Positions 1-6,077 of a stretch of 8,434 nucleotides of DNA are shown here, one piece after another. The position numbers and the translations under genes are program-made. Every line of letters begins with the position of its first letter. Within the stretch, counting starts at the first letter, position 1. The notes under the pieces were generated by a model, which saw nothing but the letters and a program-made list of their open reading frames with translations, did not search any database and was not told the origin of the DNA. This DNA comes from Chromatiales bacterium. Its GTDB lineage: Bacteria > Pseudomonadota > Gammaproteobacteria > CAMYNG01. The stretch spans positions 1 to 8,434 of the forward strand of contig JALUTW010000328.1 in the NCBI GenBank assembly GCA_027021685.1. The letters run 5' to 3'.

Positions 1-803
1 ACGGCCGGGGTCACCGACGCCAGCGTGCCGTCGGCGTTGAACTGCATGCGGGCCGGCTCGCCGGGCACGTTGCCCTGCGGGATGACCTCGATGTCCGTGG
101 TGCCGTTGTTGATCCACAGGTGGGTCTCCCACAGGTTGGGCGTGGTGGTCTTGCGGAAGTACATGGTGGCCAGCAGGGGATTGCCCAGGGAGTCGTAGAT
201 GGTCAGCGAGGTGGAGTAGTTGTACGTGGCCGCGTTGGTGCGGTCGAAGGTGGAGACCGCGCCGTTGGCCGTGGGGGCGAAGGTGGGCGTGGCATTGGCG
301 TCCAGGTTGAGCACCGCGCTGATGCCGCCGTTGGGCGTCAGGGCGCCGGTGGCGCTGGGCGCGATGTCCGAGGTGTCGATGAACAGGTCGCCCAGGGCGC
401 CGGTGATGTTGCCCGAGGCATCGGCCTGGAAGCCCGTGAGCCGCTGGCCGGTGTTGTTGACCACGAAGCCCTGGTCGTCCACCTGGAACTGGCCGGAGCG
501 GGTATAGCTCACCGCGCCGTTGTCGCTGAGGCGGAAGAAGCCCTGGCCGTTGATGGCCAGGTCGAGCACGTTGTCGGTGAACTCGATGTTGCCCTGGCTG
601 AACTGCTGGGTGATGGCCGCCACCCGCACGCCGGAGCCGATGGCGTTGGCCGCCGCCCCCACGTTGGAGGCGGGATAGACGTCGGCGAACTCCACCCGGG
701 ACTCCTTGAAGCCCACGGTGCTGGCGTTGGCGACGTTGTTGCCGATGACCCGCAGGTCGGTCGAGGCGGCGTTGAGGCCGCTCAGTGCAGTACGAAAAGG
801 CAT
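1..803 (-). CDS. flgE: Flagellar hook protein FlgE (3' end missing)
   Basis: FlgE polymerises into the hook, the curved universal joint between rod and filament, after export by the flagellar type III apparatus. The visible part is 267 codons from the ATG at 803; the rest lies beyond the left edge. Residues 8-33 carry the N-terminal rod/hook signature (SGLNAASTDLRVIGNNVANA followed by STVGFK). Around residues 80-91 is the hook/basal-body motif LDLAINGQGFFR, and from about 97 the YTRSGQF and NNTGQRLTGFQ blocks typical of hook and distal rod proteins. Family members are usually about 400 residues or more, so roughly half to two thirds is seen. The start is supported by purine-rich GAGGACGAGGA just upstream. 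It lies 29 bases after flgD, as last visible gene of the flgBCDE operon. FlgF and FlgG share the N-terminal motif, but position directly after flgD argues for FlgE. Confidence 0.95.
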   Translation of the reverse strand, partial: MPFRTALSGLNAASTDLRVIGNNVANASTVGFKESRVEFADVYPASNVGAAANAIGSGVRVAAITQQFSQGNIEFTDNVLDLAINGQGFFRLSDNGAVSYTRSGQFQVDDQGFVVNNTGQRLTGFQADASGNITGALGDLFIDTSDIAPSATGALTPNGGISAVLNLDANATPTFAPTANGAVSTFDRTNAATYNYSTSLTIYDSLGNPLLATMYFRKTTTPNLWETHLWINNGTTDIEVIPQGNVPGEPARMQFNADGTLASVTPA

Positions 804-832
804 GGCTGTGTCCTCGTCCTCAGGTGTTCCGG

Positions 833-1504
833 TTACATGATCTCGCGTACATCGCCCAGGGGCCGCTGCCCCAGGCCGGCCAGGTTGAGGGTGATGCCGC
901 CGGCACCACCCCCCAGGGTGACGCTGTCCACCCGAGCCGCCAGCAGCACGGTGGCCGCGGCGGACTCGCCGCCGGAGCCGGCCACCGCGCGCAGGGTGTA
1001 GGCGCCGGGGGGCAGCGGGTTGCCGGCATCGTCACGTCCGTCCCAGGTGAAGGCGGCCTGGCCCGCGGCCTGCGGGCCCAGGTCCAGGCGGCGCAGGACC
1101 TCGCCCGCCGGCCCCAGCACCTCCACCTGCAGCGACTGGACCGGCTGCGGCAACTCCACCCGCCCCGAGACCGTGCCCCCGGCCGCCAGCGCCGCCTCGC
1201 TGCTCTCGACGAGCACGGTGCGGCCCACCAGGGCCGAGGCCTGCAGGGCCTGGCTGGAGGTCAGCGCGCTGGACAGCTCGGCGAACGAGTTCTGCAGATC
1301 CTGGATGCCCGAGGCCTGGGAGAACTGGGCGATCTGGGTCAGAAACTCCCCGCTGGCCATGGGCTTGAACGGGTCCTGGTTGTTGAGCTGGGTGATCATG
1401 AGCTGGAGGAAGTCCTCCTGCCCCAGGCGTGACGGATCATCCTTCTCGGCCCGGCGGCCCAGGCCCAGCTCGGCCAGGGGATTCTTGTCGTCGATGCGGT
1501 TCAT
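833..1504 (-). CDS. flgD: Hook assembly scaffold/cap protein FlgD
   Basis: FlgD caps the growing hook and is needed for FlgE subunits to polymerise; it is exported and then discarded. The 223-residue product has the conserved N-terminal FlgD region at about 28-70, with QEDFLQLMITQLNNQDPFKP and then QIAQFSQASGIQDL. The middle and C-terminal part (about 90-190) is the tudor-like/Ig-like (FlgD_ig) region, with WDGRDDAGNPLPPGAYTLRA as its recognisable block. Length matches the family (about 220-240). The gene lies 15 bases after flgC and 29 bases before flgE, so it is translated from the same polycistronic message. A GGAGTCGAGG stretch precedes the ATG. No oddities seen. Confidence 0.96.
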   Translation of the reverse strand: MNRIDDKNPLAELGLGRRAEKDDPSRLGQEDFLQLMITQLNNQDPFKPMASGEFLTQIAQFSQASGIQDLQNSFAELSSALTSSQALQASALVGRTVLVESSEAALAAGGTVSGRVELPQPVQSLQVEVLGPAGEVLRRLDLGPQAAGQAAFTWDGRDDAGNPLPPGAYTLRAVAGSGGESAAATVLLAARVDSVTLGGGAGGITLNLAGLGQRPLGDVREIM

Positions 1505-1519
1505 GGTCCTCGACTCCGG

Positions 1520-1927
1520 TTACTGCCCAAGCGAGAGCGTGCGCAGCAGCATCTGCTTGGTGACGTTCATCACTTCCACGTTGGTCTGGTAGGTGCGCGA
1601 GGCGGAGATCATGTTGGCCATCTCCTCCACCACGTTGACGTTGGGCTTGAAGATGTAGCCGGCCTCGTTGGCCAGCGGATGCTCGGGCTGATACTCCTTG
1701 CGCAAGGGGGCATCGCTCTCCACGATCCCCAGCACCCGCACCCCGTCGGCCTCCTGCCCGAAGGCGTCCACCATGCGGGCGAACACCGGGTAGCGGGCAC
1801 GGTAGGTCTGCTCGGTGCTGGAGCTCACGGTGTCGGCATTGGCCAGATTGCTGGCGGTGGTGTTGAGCCGCACCGTCTCCGCGGCCAGGGCCGAGCCGGC
1901 GATGTTGAAGACGTTGAACAGGGACAT
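1520..1927 (-). CDS. flgC: Flagellar proximal rod protein FlgC
   Basis: FlgC is one of the proximal rod subunits that form the drive shaft through the periplasm. The 135-residue product begins MSLFNVFNIAGSALAAE and carries the rod signature ASNLANADT at about residues 25-33. Its C-terminal helix (YQTNVEVMNVTKQMLLRTL, about 113-131) is characteristic of FlgC. Family length is about 130-150, so it looks complete. The ATG at 1927 lies only three bases after the flgB stop codon, and its GAGGAG ribosome-binding site sits inside the 3' end of flgB. The two genes are therefore tightly, probably translationally, coupled. Confidence 0.97.
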   Translation of the reverse strand: MSLFNVFNIAGSALAAETVRLNTTASNLANADTVSSSTEQTYRARYPVFARMVDAFGQEADGVRVLGIVESDAPLRKEYQPEHPLANEAGYIFKPNVNVVEEMANMISASRTYQTNVEVMNVTKQMLLRTLSLGQ

Positions 1928-1930
1928 GGC

Positions 1931-2320
1931 TCACTCTCCTCGCAGGGCGGTCTTGAGGCCGCGGAAGGTTCCGTTGAGAAACCGCAGCGTGGCCTGGTAG
2001 CGCAGCGCGTTCTCCATGAACTCCGACTTCTCGAACTGGGTCTCCACCGTGTTGCCGTCGAGCGAGGGCTGCAGGGGCACCCGGTAGAGGGGCTCGCCGC
2101 CGGCCCGGGCGGCATCCGGCTGGAGGTGCCGGGCGTGCGAGGTCTTCAGCGGCCCGCCGCCACCGGCGGCGGCCAGGGCCTGGCGGAAGTCGATGTCACG
2201 CGCCTTGTAGTGGGGCGTGTCGGCATTGGCCAGGTTTTCGGCCAGCAGGCGCGCCCTGCGGGCATAGAGGTTCAGCGCCTGCTCGTGCACGCCCAGTATC
2301 CGGTTCCAGCTCGTCGGCAT
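1931..2320 (-). CDS. flgB: Flagellar proximal rod protein FlgB
   Basis: FlgB is a proximal rod subunit near the MS-ring end of the flagellar rod. The 129-residue product shows the rod signature AENLANADTPHYKARDIDF at about residues 27-45. It also has the FlgB-specific SLDGNTVE block near 86-93 and a C-terminal region (EFMENALRYQATLRFLNG, about 99-116) that pairs with other rod subunits. It is the first gene of the flgBCDE operon. GGAG seven bases upstream of the ATG supports the start, and a sigma54 promoter lies about 50 bases upstream. Length and motifs are normal for the family. Confidence 0.97.
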   Translation of the reverse strand: MPTSWNRILGVHEQALNLYARRARLLAENLANADTPHYKARDIDFRQALAAAGGGGPLKTSHARHLQPDAARAGGEPLYRVPLQPSLDGNTVETQFEKSEFMENALRYQATLRFLNGTFRGLKTALRGE

Positions 2321-2366
2321 GATGTGCTCCGCGTGTTGGTCCTGCCGGTCTCCTTGCCCGAGGGAA

Positions 2367-2383
2367 TAGCAACCGGCGTGCCA
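2367..2383 (-). promoter_or_regulatory. Sigma54 (RpoN) promoter of flgBCDE
   Basis: Read on the minus strand the sequence is TGGCACGCCGGTTGCTA, which fits the sigma54 consensus TGGCACG-N4-TTGCW throughout, with the required GG-N10-GC spacing. The predicted start of transcription, about 12 bases past the GC, falls near 2357. That gives a leader of about 37 bases before flgB. Sigma54 control of rod and hook operons is established in Pseudomonas and Vibrio, where an enhancer-binding protein of the FleQ/FleR (FlrA/FlrC) type activates them. No activator gene is visible here. Confidence 0.92.
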
Positions 2384-2401
2384 GACCAGGAGGAGCAGAA
2401 A

Positions 2402-2414
2402 AATCAGACAGTTA
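2402..2414 (+). promoter_or_regulatory. Candidate IHF binding site upstream of the flgB promoter
   Basis: AATCAGACAGTTA matches the IHF consensus WATCAR-N4-TTR at every specified position. A short A-tract (AAAAA, 2399-2403) overlaps its 5' end. It is centred about 50 bases upstream of the predicted flgB transcription start. This is the usual zone in which IHF bends DNA to bring an upstream activator to sigma54 polymerase. The match is visible; occupancy by IHF is inferred. Confidence 0.5.
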
Positions 2415-2458
2415 TGAAGTCAGCGGAAGCAACGGGCCGGAGCGGGCGGCAAACCGCG

Positions 2459-2488
2459 GCCGCCGGCGGCAAGGGGGCGAAGCCGCCC
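2459..2488 (-). other. GC-rich palindrome and short hairpin downstream of cheR
   Basis: A perfect 12-base palindrome (GCCGCCGGCGGC, 2459-2470) is followed by a five-pair hairpin, GGGCG-AAGC-CGCCC (2475-2488, plus-strand reading). On the minus strand this lies immediately past the cheR stop codon and the heptad repeat. It could therefore slow or end cheVR transcription before flgB. There is no T-tract after the stem, so it is not a canonical intrinsic terminator. Confidence 0.3.
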
Positions 2489-2520
2489 TCCGTCCTCTGC
2501 CCTCCGCCCTCCGTCCTCTG
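2483..2520. repeat. Heptanucleotide tandem repeat adjoining the cheR stop codon
   Basis: The plus strand reads as successive seven-base units CCGCCCT, CCGTCCT, CTGCCCT, CCGCCCT, CCGTCCT and a partial CTG, i.e. (CYGYCCT)n. The 17-base block CCGCCCTCCGTCCTCTG occurs twice exactly (2483-2499 and 2504-2520), so a 21-base higher-order period is also present. The repeat ends two bases from the cheR stop codon (2523-2525) and contains no gene. It is strongly strand-asymmetric, pyrimidine-rich on the plus strand. The periodicity is plain; a function is not. Confidence 0.8.
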
Positions 2521-2522
2521 AA

Positions 2523-3404
2523 TCAGGGCCGCCAGTCGGGGCGGCGCTGGTAGATCACGCCCTGGGGCAGGCGCCTGAGTTCGAAGGCGTCGGTGTAGCT
2601 GCTGGGGGACTCGGATCCGCCCAGGAACAGGTAGCCGCCGGGGTTGAGAGCCTGGGCGATGCGGCGGAGGATGTCGCGCTTCACGTCGGGAGAAAAATAG
2701 ATGAGCACGTTGCGGCAGAAGACGATGTCGAACCGCCCCAGCAAGACATAGCTGGACAACAGATTGAGTTCGGTGAAACGCACCCGCTGGCGCACCTCGG
2801 GCACCACCTCCCAGCAGCCGCCGCGCTGGCGGAAGAACCGCTGCAGCCGCTCCGCCGACAGGCCCCGGCGCACCGCCAACTCCTCGTAGCAGGCGGAACG
2901 GGCGATCTGCAGCATGGAGGGAGAGATGTCGGTGCCCACGATCTCCACCGGCCGCCGCAGCACCCCCGGCCGGTTCACGTTGAACTCGCTCACCACCATG
3001 CTGATGGAATAGGCCTCCTGGCCCGAGGAGCATGCCGCCGACCAGATGCGCAGGGGGCCGCTGCCCGCCCCCAGCTCCGGCAACAGCGCCTGCTTGAGCA
3101 TCTCGAAGGGATAAGTGTCACGAAACCACATGGTTTCGTTGGTGGTCATGGCATCGACCACCTGCTGTCGGAGCGCGTTGTCGGCACCATCCTGCAGGCG
3201 CCGGGTCAGGGCGGCAAAGCTGCCCAGGCCGTGCTCGTCCAGCAGGCGCCCCAGGCGCGAGCTCACCAGGTACTGCTTGCCCGGCCCCAGCTCGATGCCG
3301 GAGGCCTCGGCCAGGAACCGGCAGAACTCGTCGTACTCCTGCTGGGAAAGGGTGTGGCGGGTCACGGGTCCTCCGCTGGAATCCGTTCTGGTCCCGGCAT
3401 CCAT
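2523..3404 (-). CDS. cheR: Chemotaxis protein methyltransferase CheR
   Basis: CheR transfers methyl groups from S-adenosylmethionine to glutamates of chemoreceptor signalling domains and opposes CheB during adaptation. The 293-residue product has the N-terminal CheR helical domain (about 17-90, with GKQYLVSSRL at 42-51). TTNETMWFRD follows at 88-97, matching the segment with the conserved catalytic-site arginine. The SAM-binding Rossmann domain shows WSAACSSGQEAYSI (121-134), GTDIS (157-161) and FCRNVLIYF (229-237), with LGGSES at 261-266. The ATG at 3404 has GGGAGG ten bases upstream. A GTG at 3365 has GGAGGA only three bases upstream and would give 280 residues, closer to the usual family length of about 270-290; the start is therefore uncertain. 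It follows cheV by 46 bases and is probably cotranscribed with it. Confidence 0.96.
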   Translation of the reverse strand: MDAGTRTDSSGGPVTRHTLSQQEYDEFCRFLAEASGIELGPGKQYLVSSRLGRLLDEHGLGSFAALTRRLQDGADNALRQQVVDAMTTNETMWFRDTYPFEMLKQALLPELGAGSGPLRIWSAACSSGQEAYSISMVVSEFNVNRPGVLRRPVEIVGTDISPSMLQIARSACYEELAVRRGLSAERLQRFFRQRGGCWEVVPEVRQRVRFTELNLLSSYVLLGRFDIVFCRNVLIYFSPDVKRDILRRIAQALNPGGYLFLGGSESPSSYTDAFELRRLPQGVIYQRRPDWRP

Positions 3405-3450
3405 CAGCGGCGCGCCTCCCGGGGGTGGAGGCCACCGTGGTGAGGAGCCA

Positions 3451-4371
3451 TCAAGCCTCGAGCCCGATGAGCCGCACCACCTCGCCGGCGAGCTCGTCCG
3501 CGTTGAACTTGGGCACGAACTTGTCCGCGCCCACCTTTTCCACCATGCTGAGATTGAACACCCCGCTCAGGGAGGTGTGCAGCAGCACCGGGACGTGCCG
3601 CAGCCGTTCATCCTTCCGGATCTCGGTGGTCAGGGTGTAGCCGTCCATCTCCGGCATCTCGATATCGGAGATCACCAGGTCGAGCTGGTCCTGCAGCGGC
3701 GTGCCATCCTTGACCATGTCCCGCAGCAGGTCCAGGGCCTCGCGCCCGTTCCTGGCCAGGATGGATTCGATCTCGAGCTGGTCCAGGGTGCGCTTGATCT
3801 GCTTCAGGGCCACCGAGGAATCATCCGCCACCAGCACCCGGACCGGCCGGTCCGGAGCGGCCTCCGGCTTAACCTCGTCGGACACCGTCATCTCCACGCC
3901 CATGAGGTCAACCAGTACCTTCTCCACGTCGATGATCTCGATGATGTCATCGTCCACCCGGGTCACTGCGGTGAGGTAGTTGTCCTTGCCCATGCCCTTG
4001 GGCGGCGGCAGGATTTCCTCCCAGTTCATGTTGACGATGCGGTCCACCGCCGAGACCAGAAAACCCTGCACCGAGCGGTTGTACTCGGTGATGATCACGA
4101 ACAGGTCGCTGCCCTCCGGCAGCGGCCGCTTGCCGATGGCGCGGGCGAGATCCATCACCGGGATGGTGCGGCCGCGCATGTTGGCGATGCCGCGCACGAT
4201 GGGATGGGCGTGGGGCACGGCGGTGAGTGTGGGACAGTGGATGACTTCCTGCACCTTGAACACATTGATGCCATACCGCTGCCGGTCACCGAGCGTGAAC
4301 AGCAGCAGCTCGAGCCGGTTCTGTCCCACCAGCTGGGTGCGCTGGTCGACGCCATCCAGGATGCCTGCCAT
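3451..4371 (-). CDS. cheV: Chemotaxis coupling/response-regulator protein CheV
   Basis: CheV is a CheW-like adaptor fused to a receiver domain. It couples chemoreceptors to the CheA kinase in the cytoplasmic array and can be tuned by phosphorylation. The 306-residue product has a CheW domain at about 12-160 (LFTLGDRQRYGINVFKVQEV, VRGIANMRGRTIPVMDL, GFLVSAVDRI). The receiver domain follows at about 176-303. It retains the acidic pair D183/D184, the probable phosphoacceptor D236 (in VISDIEMPEMDGY), S267 and the conserved lysine K288 (FVPKF). All key receiver residues are present, so phosphorylation is likely. Length is typical. GGGGG eight bases upstream of the ATG may serve as ribosome-binding site, partly inside a GGGGATCCCC palindrome. 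It is the first gene of cheV-cheR, behind a sigma28 promoter. Confidence 0.97.
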   Translation of the reverse strand: MAGILDGVDQRTQLVGQNRLELLLFTLGDRQRYGINVFKVQEVIHCPTLTAVPHAHPIVRGIANMRGRTIPVMDLARAIGKRPLPEGSDLFVIITEYNRSVQGFLVSAVDRIVNMNWEEILPPPKGMGKDNYLTAVTRVDDDIIEIIDVEKVLVDLMGVEMTVSDEVKPEAAPDRPVRVLVADDSSVALKQIKRTLDQLEIESILARNGREALDLLRDMVKDGTPLQDQLDLVISDIEMPEMDGYTLTTEIRKDERLRHVPVLLHTSLSGVFNLSMVEKVGADKFVPKFNADELAGEVVRLIGLEA

Positions 4372-4413
4372 CTGGGGATCCCCCGTGTCCTTGAAGGTGC
4401 AAACTCCCCGTCA

Positions 4414-4440
4414 GTATCGGCATCCGGGGCCGATGCTTGA
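4414..4440 (-). promoter_or_regulatory. Sigma28 (FliA) promoter of cheV-cheR
   Basis: Read on the minus strand the element is TCAAGCAT-N11-GCCGATAC. The -10 half matches the FliA consensus GCCGATAA at seven of eight positions. The -35 half matches TAAAGTTT at five of eight, with the correct 11-base spacing. The predicted transcription start is near 4407, a leader of about 36 bases. The same -10 variant (GCCGATAC) recurs in the flgM promoter of this window, which supports both calls. CheV and CheR fit the late, sigma28-dependent flagellar class. Confidence 0.75.
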
Positions 4441-4452
4441 ACGCCCGCCGCC

Positions 4453-4468
4453 AGGCACGGGAATTGCA
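4453..4468 (+). promoter_or_regulatory. Sigma54 (RpoN) promoter of flgA
   Basis: AGGCACGGGAATTGCA fits TGGCACG-N4-TTGCW with one mismatch (the first base) and has the exact GG-N10-GC spacing seen in the flgB promoter. The predicted start is near 4479, leaving a leader of about 40 bases before flgA. It lies 12 bases beyond the -35 element of the divergent cheV promoter. No IHF-like site was found between them. Confidence 0.8.
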
Positions 4469-4518
4469 CGTTCACCCGTTGTGGAAAACCGGCACTCACT
4501 GGCACCACTGGAAGCACG

Positions 4519-5247
4519 ATGAAACCGGACATGCACACCCTTCGCCGGGCGGCAACCGCCGGCCTGCTGGCGGCAGGCCTTTGCCTCGGAACCGGACCGT
4601 CCGCCGCCGCCCCCGGGCCGTGGGAGGATGCCGCGCGCCTGCTGGAGACGGCGGAGTCCTTCGTCCGGGCGCGACTGGGCGATGACGGCGACGTCAGCGT
4701 CCGCCTGGGGCGCCTGGACCGGCGCCTGCGCCTGCGCCGCTGCGACGGCCGGCTGCAGGCCTTCTGGCCCCACGGCCGGCGCCCGCGCACCGGGCATGCC
4801 AGCGTCGGTGTCCGCTGCCTGGGCGGCGTGCGCTGGAAGATCTACCTGCCGGTGCGGATTCGCCGCTACGCGCAGGTGGTGGTGGCCGCCCGGGCCCTGC
4901 CCGCGGGCCACGTGCTGTCGGCCGCCGACCTGAAGCGGACGCGGCTGGAGGTGGACGGGCTGCGCAGCTATCACCGGGAGCCCCGGCGCCTGGACGGCAT
5001 GGTGCTGCGCCGGGCCCTGGCCGCCGGCCAGCCGGTGGAGGCGGTGCACGTTTCCCCGCCCGTGCTGGTCCGCCGGGGCCAGCGCATCGTGGTGGAAGCG
5101 CGGGCCGGGGGGCTCGCGGTGCGCGCCGCCGGCGTGGCGCTTGCCGACGGCCGCAAGGGGGACACCATCCGCGTGCGCAACCTGCGCAGCAAGCGGGTGG
5201 TGCAGGCCGTGGTCACCGGCCGCGGGCGGGTGGAGGTGGTGCTGTGA
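4519..5247 (+). CDS. flgA: Flagellar P-ring assembly chaperone FlgA
   Basis: FlgA acts in the periplasm and helps FlgI assemble into the P-ring around the rod. The 242-residue product starts with a Sec signal peptide: basic start (HTLRR), hydrophobic core at about 14-24, and a likely cleavage site after the alanines near 28-31. The mature part has an N-terminal domain with two cysteines (C75, C100) that could form a disulfide. A SAF-like domain follows (ALPAGHVLSAADLKRTRLEV, about 126-145). The C-terminal FlgA core (about 180-242) has VRRGQRIVVEARAGGLAVRA and the family ending GDTIRVRNLRSKRVVQAVV. ATG 4519 has GGAAG four bases upstream. A second ATG at 4531 would still leave a full signal peptide and cannot be excluded. 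It leads flgA-flgM-flgN. A weak GTCGG-AGAT-CCGAC stem lies just past the stop (5254-5267). Confidence 0.94.
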   Translation: MKPDMHTLRRAATAGLLAAGLCLGTGPSAAAPGPWEDAARLLETAESFVRARLGDDGDVSVRLGRLDRRLRLRRCDGRLQAFWPHGRRPRTGHASVGVRCLGGVRWKIYLPVRIRRYAQVVVAARALPAGHVLSAADLKRTRLEVDGLRSYHREPRRLDGMVLRRALAAGQPVEAVHVSPPVLVRRGQRIVVEARAGGLAVRAAGVALADGRKGDTIRVRNLRSKRVVQAVVTGRGRVEVVL

Positions 5248-5274
5248 TGCTCCGTCGGAGATCCGACACCCGCC

Positions 5275-5301
5275 TAAAGTGACCGCCCAAATTGCCGATA
5301 C
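5275..5301 (+). promoter_or_regulatory. Sigma28 (FliA) promoter of flgM-flgN
   Basis: TAAAGTGA-N11-GCCGATAC matches the FliA consensus TAAAGTTT-N11-GCCGATAA at 13 of 16 specified positions, with exact spacing. The predicted start is near 5308, about 24 bases before flgM. flgM can thus be made both by read-through from the flgA sigma54 promoter and directly by sigma28, the usual arrangement for this anti-sigma factor. Confidence 0.9.
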
Positions 5302-5331
5302 AAGGGAAGCCACGCAGTTCAGGAGGCATCC

Positions 5332-5649
5332 ATGCCCATCGAGATCAACGGCTTCTCCCCCCGCCGCACCCAGACCAGTTCCGACCGGCGCGTCCGCTCC
5401 CTCAAGGGCGACGGCGGCAGCCGCACCGCCGGCGGCGGCGGTGCCGCGGGTGCCGGCGACCAGGTGACCCTCACCGGCACCGCCGCGCGCCTGCGCGCCA
5501 TCGAACAGCAGCTGGCCCGGGTCCCGGTGGTGGACCTGGAACGGGTCCAGTCCATGCAGGATGCCATCAAGAGCGGCGAGTACCGCGTCGACCCCCAGCG
5601 CGTCGCCGACAAGATGATCGAACTGGAAGCCGCCCTCGATGGAGTCTGA
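5332..5649 (+). CDS. flgM: Negative regulator of flagellin synthesis, anti-sigma28 factor FlgM
   Basis: FlgM binds FliA (sigma28) and blocks late flagellar genes until the hook is complete, when FlgM is exported and sigma28 is released. The 105-residue product begins MPIEINGFSP, the usual conserved FlgM start. A disordered glycine/alanine/serine-rich linker follows (about 26-43). The C-terminal sigma28-binding helices span about 44-103 (VTLTGTAARLRAIEQQL, then VDLERVQSMQDAIKSGEYRV and DPQRVADKMIELEAAL). Length is normal. A perfect AGGAGG (5321-5326) lies five bases upstream of the ATG. The 3' end overlaps flgN by 11 bases, implying translational coupling. Confidence 0.95.
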   Translation: MPIEINGFSPRRTQTSSDRRVRSLKGDGGSRTAGGGGAAGAGDQVTLTGTAARLRAIEQQLARVPVVDLERVQSMQDAIKSGEYRVDPQRVADKMIELEAALDGV

Positions 5650-6022
5650 CGCCGCGACCACGGTGGCCCTGCTGGAGCAGATGGTCCGCCTGCTGGAAGA
5701 GGAGCACGAGGTACTGCGCCGGCGTGACGGCGAGGCCCTGGCGGCCCTGGCCCCGCGCAAGGCCGAGCTGTGCCGGCGCATCGAGGCCCTGGATGCGCCG
5801 GCGGCGGCCGCCGCGGCCGGCCCGGCCGAGCGGGAGCGCCTGCGGGAGCTGGCCCGGCGCTGCCGCCACCAGAACACCATCAACGGCATGCTGGCGGAGA
5901 ATCAGCGCCGGCTGGCCGAGCACAGCCTGGCCCTGCTCCAGGGCCGCTCCACCGAGACCCTGACCTACGGCCCGGGCGGTGGCGGGCGCGGCGGCCCGCG
6001 GGCCCCGCTGGGCCGGGCCTGA
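5639..6022 (+). CDS. flgN: Flagellar export chaperone FlgN
   Basis: FlgN is a cytoplasmic chaperone that delivers the hook-associated proteins FlgK and FlgL to the export gate. The 127-residue product is almost entirely helical and rich in Leu, Glu, Arg and Ala. Its C-terminal half has the FlgN_dom pattern RRCRHQNTINGMLAENQRRL (about 73-92), then LALLQGRSTETLTYGPGG (97-114). In this family the tail following the YG motif takes part in client binding. The last 15 residues are Gly/Arg/Pro-rich and look disordered. The ATG at 5639 lies inside the end of flgM. In Pseudomonas a PilZ gene (flgZ) usually follows; here the cluster ends and a tRNA gene comes next. Confidence 0.9.
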   Translation: MESDAATTVALLEQMVRLLEEEHEVLRRRDGEALAALAPRKAELCRRIEALDAPAAAAAAGPAERERLRELARRCRHQNTINGMLAENQRRLAEHSLALLQGRSTETLTYGPGGGGRGGPRAPLGRA

Positions 6023-6068
6023 CCCCTTCCCCGTCTCTCCCGCACAAATGGTGGAGCACCGGTGGCGA

Positions 6069-6077
6069 TGCTAGAAT
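6069..6077 (+). promoter_or_regulatory. Extended -10 promoter element of tRNA-Arg
   Basis: TGCTAGAAT is an extended -10 (TGN followed by TAGAAT, five of six against TATAAT). It ends nine bases before the tRNA 5' end, so transcription would start at about 6084, just ahead of the mature end. No convincing -35 hexamer lies 16-18 bases upstream (TGGTGG or GGTGGA), in keeping with an extended -10 promoter. A perfect inverted repeat, GGTGGCG (6061-6067) and CGCCACC (6080-6086), brackets the element. The GC-rich stretch between -10 and start is typical of growth-rate-controlled stable-RNA promoters. Confidence 0.6.

Noticed and set aside
1679..2521. A 280-codon plus-strand frame opposite flgC and flgB and across the repeat
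   Set aside because: It is antisense to two rod genes and ends in the heptad repeat (PPSVLCPPPSVL), so the tail is repeat-derived rather than protein-like.
2404..3033. A 209-codon minus-strand frame overlapping cheR and running through the heptad repeat (QRTEGGGQRTEGG)
   Set aside because: It is an alternative frame of cheR followed by translated repeat; cheR is certain in the other frame.
4374..4383. GGGGATCCCC palindrome just upstream of cheV as an operator
   Set aside because: It is a short ten-base palindrome of the kind expected by chance; it overlaps the likely ribosome-binding region and has no second copy nearby.
3115..4440. A 441-codon open frame on the plus strand opposite cheV and cheR
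   Set aside because: It is antisense to cheV and part of cheR, both full of conserved catalytic residues; no domain or sensible start is seen in this frame.
5254..5267. GTCGG-AGAT-CCGAC stem after flgA as a terminator
   Set aside because: The stem is only five pairs, there is no T-run, and the flgA-flgM-flgN order suggests read-through. It also sits just before the sigma28 promoter.
4411..5889. A 492-codon open frame on the minus strand opposite flgA, flgM and flgN
   Set aside because: The three opposite-strand genes are recognisable families with promoters and ribosome-binding sites. The antisense product is a Pro/Gly/His-rich shadow with no motif.
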